From assembly GCA_015055735.1 (NCBI GenBank), contig SVHP01000001.1:74506-118848 (forward strand): a stretch of DNA of 44,343 nucleotides, in the 5' to 3' direction. The translations under genes and the position numbers were made by a program. Source of the stretch: Clostridiales bacterium (GTDB lineage Bacteria > Bacillota > Clostridia > Christensenellales > Borkfalkiaceae). Position 1 is the first letter of the stretch, and each line of letters starts with the position of its first letter. Of this stretch, positions 40,807-44,343 are shown one piece after another. Below the pieces are notes generated by a model. It made no database searches. It saw nothing but the letters and a program-made list of their open reading frames with translations, and was not told where the DNA came from.

Positions 40807-41640
40807 TTAATACTCATCAGGTAAAGCGTCTAATTGGTCCATTCTGAACACAGGTCCGTCTTTACAAACGTATTTTGAACCTACGTTACAACGACCGCAC
40901 TTGCCTATACCACATTTCATTCTTAATTCTAACGTCGTAAATACTTGCTTTTTATCAAAACCTAGTTCACTTAAACCTTGAAGGGTAAACTTAATCATGA
41001 TAGGTGGACCACATAAAACAGCAGTCTTATTTGGTTCAAAACCAAGTTCTTTTACGTAGTTAGGAACAAATCCAACGTGACCGTCCCAACCTTCTTGTTC
41101 TCTATCGATTGTCAAGTGAACGTTTACGGTTGGATCGTTTTTCCATTCGTCTATGATTTCTTGGTAGAAAACTAAATCGTCTTTACTTCTAGAACCGTAA
41201 ACGATGTCAACCTTGCCGTAATTTGCTCTGTTATCTCTAACGTAATTGATAACCGAACGAACAGGCGCTAAACCGATACCACCTGCGATAAAGAGCATAT
41301 CTTGTCCCTTAAATTCGGTTTCAACAGGGAATCCGTTTCCGTAAGGTCCACGAACGGTTATTTGTTGACCTACTTCGGCAGCGTGAATCCAACTGGTCAC
41401 ACAACCGCATTTTTTAATAGAAAATTCAACGTATTTGGTATTTGTTGGTGAAGAAGTGATTGAGAATAAGGCTTCGCCAACACCTGGCATAGAAAGCATT
41501 GCGCATTGACCAGGTTTGTGTATAAATGGTTTTTTACCGTCTAACGTTAAAACTCTAAAAGTTTTTACGTCAGGAGTATCTTGTCTAATATCGGTTATTT
41601 GACACACGGTAGGTATCAAAGGCTCTTTTATATTATCCAT
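40807..41640 (-). CDS. flxA: FlxA-like NAD(P)H-binding flavoprotein subunit
   Basis: A 277-residue FAD/NAD(P)H oxidoreductase of the FNR/AsrB/hydrogenase-gamma type. The FAD barrel contains FSITSSPT, and the pyridine-nucleotide fold reads FIAGGIGLAPVRSVI. A C-terminal [2Fe-2S] site has C243, C248, C251 and C259 (CGIGKCGRC). In Desulfovibrio such FlxA subunits feed NADH electrons through FlxBCD to HdrABC. Its ATG overlaps the preceding stop by 8 bases (ATGGATAA), implying translational coupling. The NADH versus NADPH preference cannot be told by eye. Confidence 0.88.
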   Translation of the reverse strand: MDNIKEPLIPTVCQITDIRQDTPDVKTFRVLTLDGKKPFIHKPGQCAMLSMPGVGEALFSITSSPTNTKYVEFSIKKCGCVTSWIHAAEVGQQITVRGPYGNGFPVETEFKGQDMLFIAGGIGLAPVRSVINYVRDNRANYGKVDIVYGSRSKDDLVFYQEIIDEWKNDPTVNVHLTIDREQEGWDGHVGFVPNYVKELGFEPNKTAVLCGPPIMIKFTLQGLSELGFDKKQVFTTLELRMKCGIGKCGRCNVGSKYVCKDGPVFRMDQLDALPDEY

Positions 41641-42661
41641 TGTTCTTTCCTCCTAACGTTTTCATTACTTTTACTATATTCATTGAGATTGGGCATTTAG
41701 AAACGCATCTTCCACAACCTACGCAACTGAACATACCGTCGTTGTTAGTTGGGAAATATACGAGTTTATGCATAAATCTTTGACGGAATCTTTCCATTTG
41801 GGTTACTCTTGGTTGACCTGCGCTCATCTTAGTAAAGTCTGAGTACATGCAAGAGTCCCAACAACGGAATCTTTCTACGCCGTTATTCGTCTTAAAATCT
41901 TTAATGTCGTAACATTGACAGGTTGGGCAAACGAAAGTACAAGTTCCACAACCTAGACACGATTCAGAAAGATTTTTCCACTCAGGGCTATTGAAATATT
42001 CATCCGTCTTATCCTTACCAAAAGCGTCTGCTTTTAGGTCTTTTAGTGGAAGTTTATTTAATATTTCTTTAATTTTAGCCTTTTCAGCATTCACAACGCT
42101 ATCGTCGCAATCTTGCACGAGGTCACCCATTTGGTCGATAACTTTCTCACCCTTTTCGGTTTTAGCGTCAAAGTAGAAAGCGTCGTCAGTCTTATAGCAA
42201 ACGATATCGCCTTCAGGTTGACTTGCGTCTATGCCGAAAGTTTGGCAGAAACAAGTTTCAACAGGACGAGAACAAGCCATCGATACGATAACGCCGTGTT
42301 CACGTCTATTTTTGTAATAAGTATCAACCGGTTCAGCTAAGAAAACTTTATCTAAAACTTCTAAGCTCTTAACGTCGCAAGCACGAACGCCGAAAACTAC
42401 GAAATCTTCATTTTCCGAACGAGTATCGATAACTTCAATGCTCTTACCTTGAGTCTTGAACGCCATCAAAGTTTCGGTTTGTGGGAAGAAAAAGTCTTTT
42501 GCGCTTCTATCAGTCTTTAACGCATCGCTCATTTTCAAGCCGTCTTGGAACTTTTTGTAAGCAACTCTGCCTTGTTCAAGATCAACAGGAATATATAAGG
42601 TATTGTTTTCAGCAATTTTATTAAAGAGAGCGTTTGAATTTGTTAATAAACATTTCTTCAT
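41633..42661 (-). CDS. FlxB-like (AsrA/hydrogenase-beta type) 4Fe-4S subunit
   Basis: A 342-residue Fe-S protein. The N-terminal ~220 residues form the domain shared by anaerobic sulfite reductase subunit A and sulfhydrogenase beta subunits, with VVFGVRACDVKSLEVLD and MACSRPVETCFCQTFG. The C-terminal part has two [4Fe-4S] sites, CLGCGTCTFVC (followed by PTCQC) and CVGCGRCVSKC. AsrA/HydB-type proteins pair with AsrB/FlxA-type flavoproteins, and here the flxA-like gene overlaps its end. It starts one base after the preceding gene. I assign FlxB- or FlxC-like by composition of the operon, without deciding which. Confidence 0.8.
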   Translation of the reverse strand: MKKCLLTNSNALFNKIAENNTLYIPVDLEQGRVAYKKFQDGLKMSDALKTDRSAKDFFFPQTETLMAFKTQGKSIEVIDTRSENEDFVVFGVRACDVKSLEVLDKVFLAEPVDTYYKNRREHGVIVSMACSRPVETCFCQTFGIDASQPEGDIVCYKTDDAFYFDAKTEKGEKVIDQMGDLVQDCDDSVVNAEKAKIKEILNKLPLKDLKADAFGKDKTDEYFNSPEWKNLSESCLGCGTCTFVCPTCQCYDIKDFKTNNGVERFRCWDSCMYSDFTKMSAGQPRVTQMERFRQRFMHKLVYFPTNNDGMFSCVGCGRCVSKCPISMNIVKVMKTLGGKNNG

Positions 42662-42662
42662 A

Positions 42663-43652
42663 TTATTTGTCCCCCTTATTTACTGCATCGCCTGGTTCTA
42701 TATCTTCTTTAGTGTAGTTTACTAAAGGAGCACGGCTTCCAACTTCTTCACCCGCTTGGTAATCGCCATAGAAAGAGTTAATGTCTTTAATAAACTTTCT
42801 ATTCAATAAATGAAGTGGGATATTTTGTGGGCAAACTCTTGAACATTCGCCACAGTCGGTACAACGACCTGCAACGTGGAAAGCACGAATAATATGGAAC
42901 ATTTTTTCTTCAAAACTGTTTGCAGGAGATTTGTTTTCTACGCCCGAATTTGGGTTGTCGAACACGCACTTTTCACAAGTACATGCAGGACAAGCGTCAC
43001 GACAAGCGTTGCAACGAATACAACGTGAAAGTTCGTTTTGCCAGAAAGCAAATCTTTCATCAGCGCTCATTTTTTCAAGTTCAGCAACTTGGTCAAAACG
43101 ATTGCTATCAACAACGTCGCCTTCTTCGCCTAATAATTGGTCAAATGCAACGTGCTTTTTGCTCTTACAGTTTTTACATCTTTCTAATAGAACGTCAGCC
43201 TTAGCAATTTCTTTAACTCCGTCGTATAGAGTTTCAACCTTTAAGGTATTGCTATCAGTGTTGATAGACACTACGCCGTCGCCTAAAGCCATTTTAATTT
43301 TATTGATATCAACCATACCTTCGCAAGGAATACCTACTACGTAAACCTTTTCCCTATCGAAACGATGTTCGGTTAAAAGTTGGTTAAAACTGTAAGTATC
43401 GCAAGGTTTTAAGAAAGCTAAAACCTTACCGTCTTCTTTTCTAGTTTCTTTAACTAGATATTTAGAAAAGTTTGCGCCCGAAAAATCGTCGAACACGAAA
43501 CTATCTTTCATTTCTTGTACTGAAGTGAATATTGCAGGCGTTTGGTCGTATGAAAATTCACCTTTCTTCCAACCTAGAACACGAGTCACAGTTCCGTCAG
43601 CCAAGAGTTTTTCTGCTATTTCAATAAGATTATCACGAGTTATCTTTTGCAT
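42663..43652 (-). CDS. FlxC/FdhB-like 4Fe-4S subunit
   Basis: A 329-residue protein with an N-terminal region like the F420-hydrogenase/formate dehydrogenase beta family (VLAFLKPCDTYSFNQLL, VVGIPCEGMVD). A CKNCKSKKH motif lies near residue 160. Two further sites follow: CIRCNACRDACPACTCEKC and CTDCGECSRVC. This Cys-rich architecture fits one of the Fe-S subunits (FlxB or FlxC) that pass electrons from FlxA to the MvhD-like subunit. Its ATG lies inside the end of the mvhD gene (13-base overlap). The C-terminal ~45 residues are polar and acidic. Confidence 0.78.
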   Translation of the reverse strand: MQKITRDNLIEIAEKLLADGTVTRVLGWKKGEFSYDQTPAIFTSVQEMKDSFVFDDFSGANFSKYLVKETRKEDGKVLAFLKPCDTYSFNQLLTEHRFDREKVYVVGIPCEGMVDINKIKMALGDGVVSINTDSNTLKVETLYDGVKEIAKADVLLERCKNCKSKKHVAFDQLLGEEGDVVDSNRFDQVAELEKMSADERFAFWQNELSRCIRCNACRDACPACTCEKCVFDNPNSGVENKSPANSFEEKMFHIIRAFHVAGRCTDCGECSRVCPQNIPLHLLNRKFIKDINSFYGDYQAGEEVGSRAPLVNYTKEDIEPGDAVNKGDK

Positions 43653-44074
43653 CTTAAGTCCTCCAATCTCTTGTTTTCGCCAAGAGCAGTAACCGTTTGA
43701 ACGAAATCGTTCATGGTTGCAGCAAATTTAGCACCTTCAGCAGCCGAAACCCATTCAACACGAGTACGTTCTTTTTCTATTCCAAGATAATCTAACATAG
43801 AGAATAGTAAAGCCATTCTTCTTCTAGTGAAGTAGTTTCCTGAAGTGTAGTGGCAGTCGCCTGGGTGGCAACCACAAATGATAACCCCGTCAGCGCCACG
43901 TTGGAAAGCACGAAGAACGAACATAGGGTTAACACGACAAGAACAAGGCACTCTTATAACCTTAACTTCAGCAGGATAACTTAATCTGCTACCACCGGCA
44001 AGGTCTGCACCAGCGTAAGAACACCAGTTACAACAAAAAGCAACTATTTTTGGTTTAAATTCATTTACTTGCAT
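43640..44074 (-). CDS. mvhD: MvhD/FlxD-like hydrogenase iron-sulfur subunit
   Basis: A 144-residue [2Fe-2S] protein that docks on HdrA and delivers electrons to its bifurcating flavin. The conserved cysteines are C14, C15, C18 (FCCNWCSYAGAD), C44, C46 (VPCSCRVNP) and C67, C69, C74 (CGCHPGDCHY), followed by RRRMALL. This is the typical length and motif set for MvhD. The start overlaps the hdrA stop by 10 bases. Without HdrA this protein has no known role, so the pairing strongly supports an HdrA-based complex. Confidence 0.93.
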   Translation of the reverse strand: MQVNEFKPKIVAFCCNWCSYAGADLAGGSRLSYPAEVKVIRVPCSCRVNPMFVLRAFQRGADGVIICGCHPGDCHYTSGNYFTRRRMALLFSMLDYLGIEKERTRVEWVSAAEGAKFAATMNDFVQTVTALGENKRLEDLRCKR

Positions 44075-44343
44075 ATTGCGTCAACCTCCGCCATAATTTG
44101 TTTACTTGCAAAACCCTTAAGATCCATAGCGCCTGATGGACAAGCAACCGTACATGCGCCACAGCCTTGACATACCGCTTCGTTAACGGTTGCAACCCTA
44201 CGGATAAGCGTCGTTCTATTTGGACCTCTAAATTCTTTATCAGAATAAGAAATTGCACCGTAAGGACAAACTCTTTCACAACTTGAACAGCCGTTACACA
44301 TCAATTCGTCTGAATGAGCAACGCAAGGGTTACCTGTAAGTTT
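44065..44343 (-). CDS. hdrA: HdrA, C-terminal part (runs off window edge)
   Basis: The last 92 residues of a protein that continues beyond base 44343; the frame is open to the edge, so no start is visible here. Two [4Fe-4S] sites, CNGCSSCERVCPYGAI and CQGCGACTVACPSGAM, precede a final helix (FASKQIMAEVDAICK). This is the canonical C-terminal ferredoxin domain of HdrA, the flavin-containing electron-bifurcating subunit. The overlapping mvhD gene downstream confirms the assignment. Whether hdrBC lie upstream cannot be seen. Confidence 0.88.
   Translation of the reverse strand, partial: KLTGNPCVAHSDELMCNGCSSCERVCPYGAISYSDKEFRGPNRTTLIRRVATVNEAVCQGCGACTVACPSGAMDLKGFASKQIMAEVDAICK

Noticed and set aside
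42931-43344. 137-codon and nested 94-codon plus-strand frames
   Set aside because: Antisense shadows of the FlxC-like gene, with Ser-rich, non-protein-like composition.
1-44343. CRISPR arrays, insertion sequences, prophage, tRNA or rRNA genes
   Set aside because: No regularly spaced repeats, transposase-like frames, attachment-type repeats, tRNA cloverleaf signatures or rRNA-like blocks were recognised on either strand.

Overview
The window reads as a chromosomal segment of a low-GC, strictly anaerobic bacterium of the Bacillota, most likely class Clostridia. Evidence is the AT-rich sequence with consensus sigma-A-type promoters and AGGAGG-type ribosome binding sites, HrcA/CIRCE heat-shock control, rubrerythrin, type III glutamine synthetase, two [FeFe]-hydrogenases, NfnAB and an HdrA/MvhD/Flx-type operon. 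I see no phage, IS element, CRISPR array, tRNA or rRNA. A genus cannot be named from the sequence alone.

Layout. 1-5.0 kb: the 5' two thirds of glnS (minus strand, cut by the window edge), an EamA/DMT permease, glyQS, rubrerythrin and a zinc-ribbon membrane protein. 5.2-13.8 kb: one long minus-strand heat-shock operon, hrcA-grpE-dnaK-(two YgjV-like membrane genes)-dnaJ-prmA-mtaB-HIT. It has a consensus promoter and a CIRCE operator. One of the two YgjV-like genes is split by a one-base frameshift in an A6 run. 13.9-21.1 kb: a MacB-like ABC ATPase-permease, htpG with its own CIRCE, a structured non-coding RNA with its own promoter and terminator (6S-like rod, about 19182-19385), an unknown membrane protein, and an Hsp20 gene preceded by two overlapping CIRCE operators. 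21.2-22.7 kb: a cytidylate-kinase-like protein and TrmO.

22.7-44.3 kb is an energy-metabolism region. hydCBA encodes a trimeric electron-bifurcating [FeFe]-hydrogenase and nfnAB the bifurcating NADH/ferredoxin:NADP+ oxidoreductase. glnN (GSIII), glycerate kinase, methylglyoxal synthase and an MFS/OPA-like transporter follow. A divergent LysR regulator sits upstream of a group-B-like monomeric [FeFe]-hydrogenase. The window ends in an operon transcribed toward lower coordinates: hdrA (partial)-mvhD/flxD-two Fe-S subunits (FlxB/FlxC-like)-flxA-frdB-like-frdA-like, followed by an aspartate:alanine-exchanger-family (AAE) transporter.

The most interesting system is this last operon. An HdrA-MvhD-Flx electron-bifurcation module, normally paired with the heterodisulfide reductase HdrBC, is here joined to a soluble fumarate-reductase-like flavoprotein that keeps the catalytic dicarboxylate residues but lacks the covalent-FAD histidine. 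I propose a cytoplasmic, NAD(P)H-driven, possibly ferredoxin-reducing fumarate (or related enoate) reductase. The adjacent transporter belongs to the family that includes succinate exporters. Other points worth a second look are the 6S-like RNA, the frameshifted YgjV-like tandem inside the dnaK-dnaJ interval, and the overlapping CIRCE pair.
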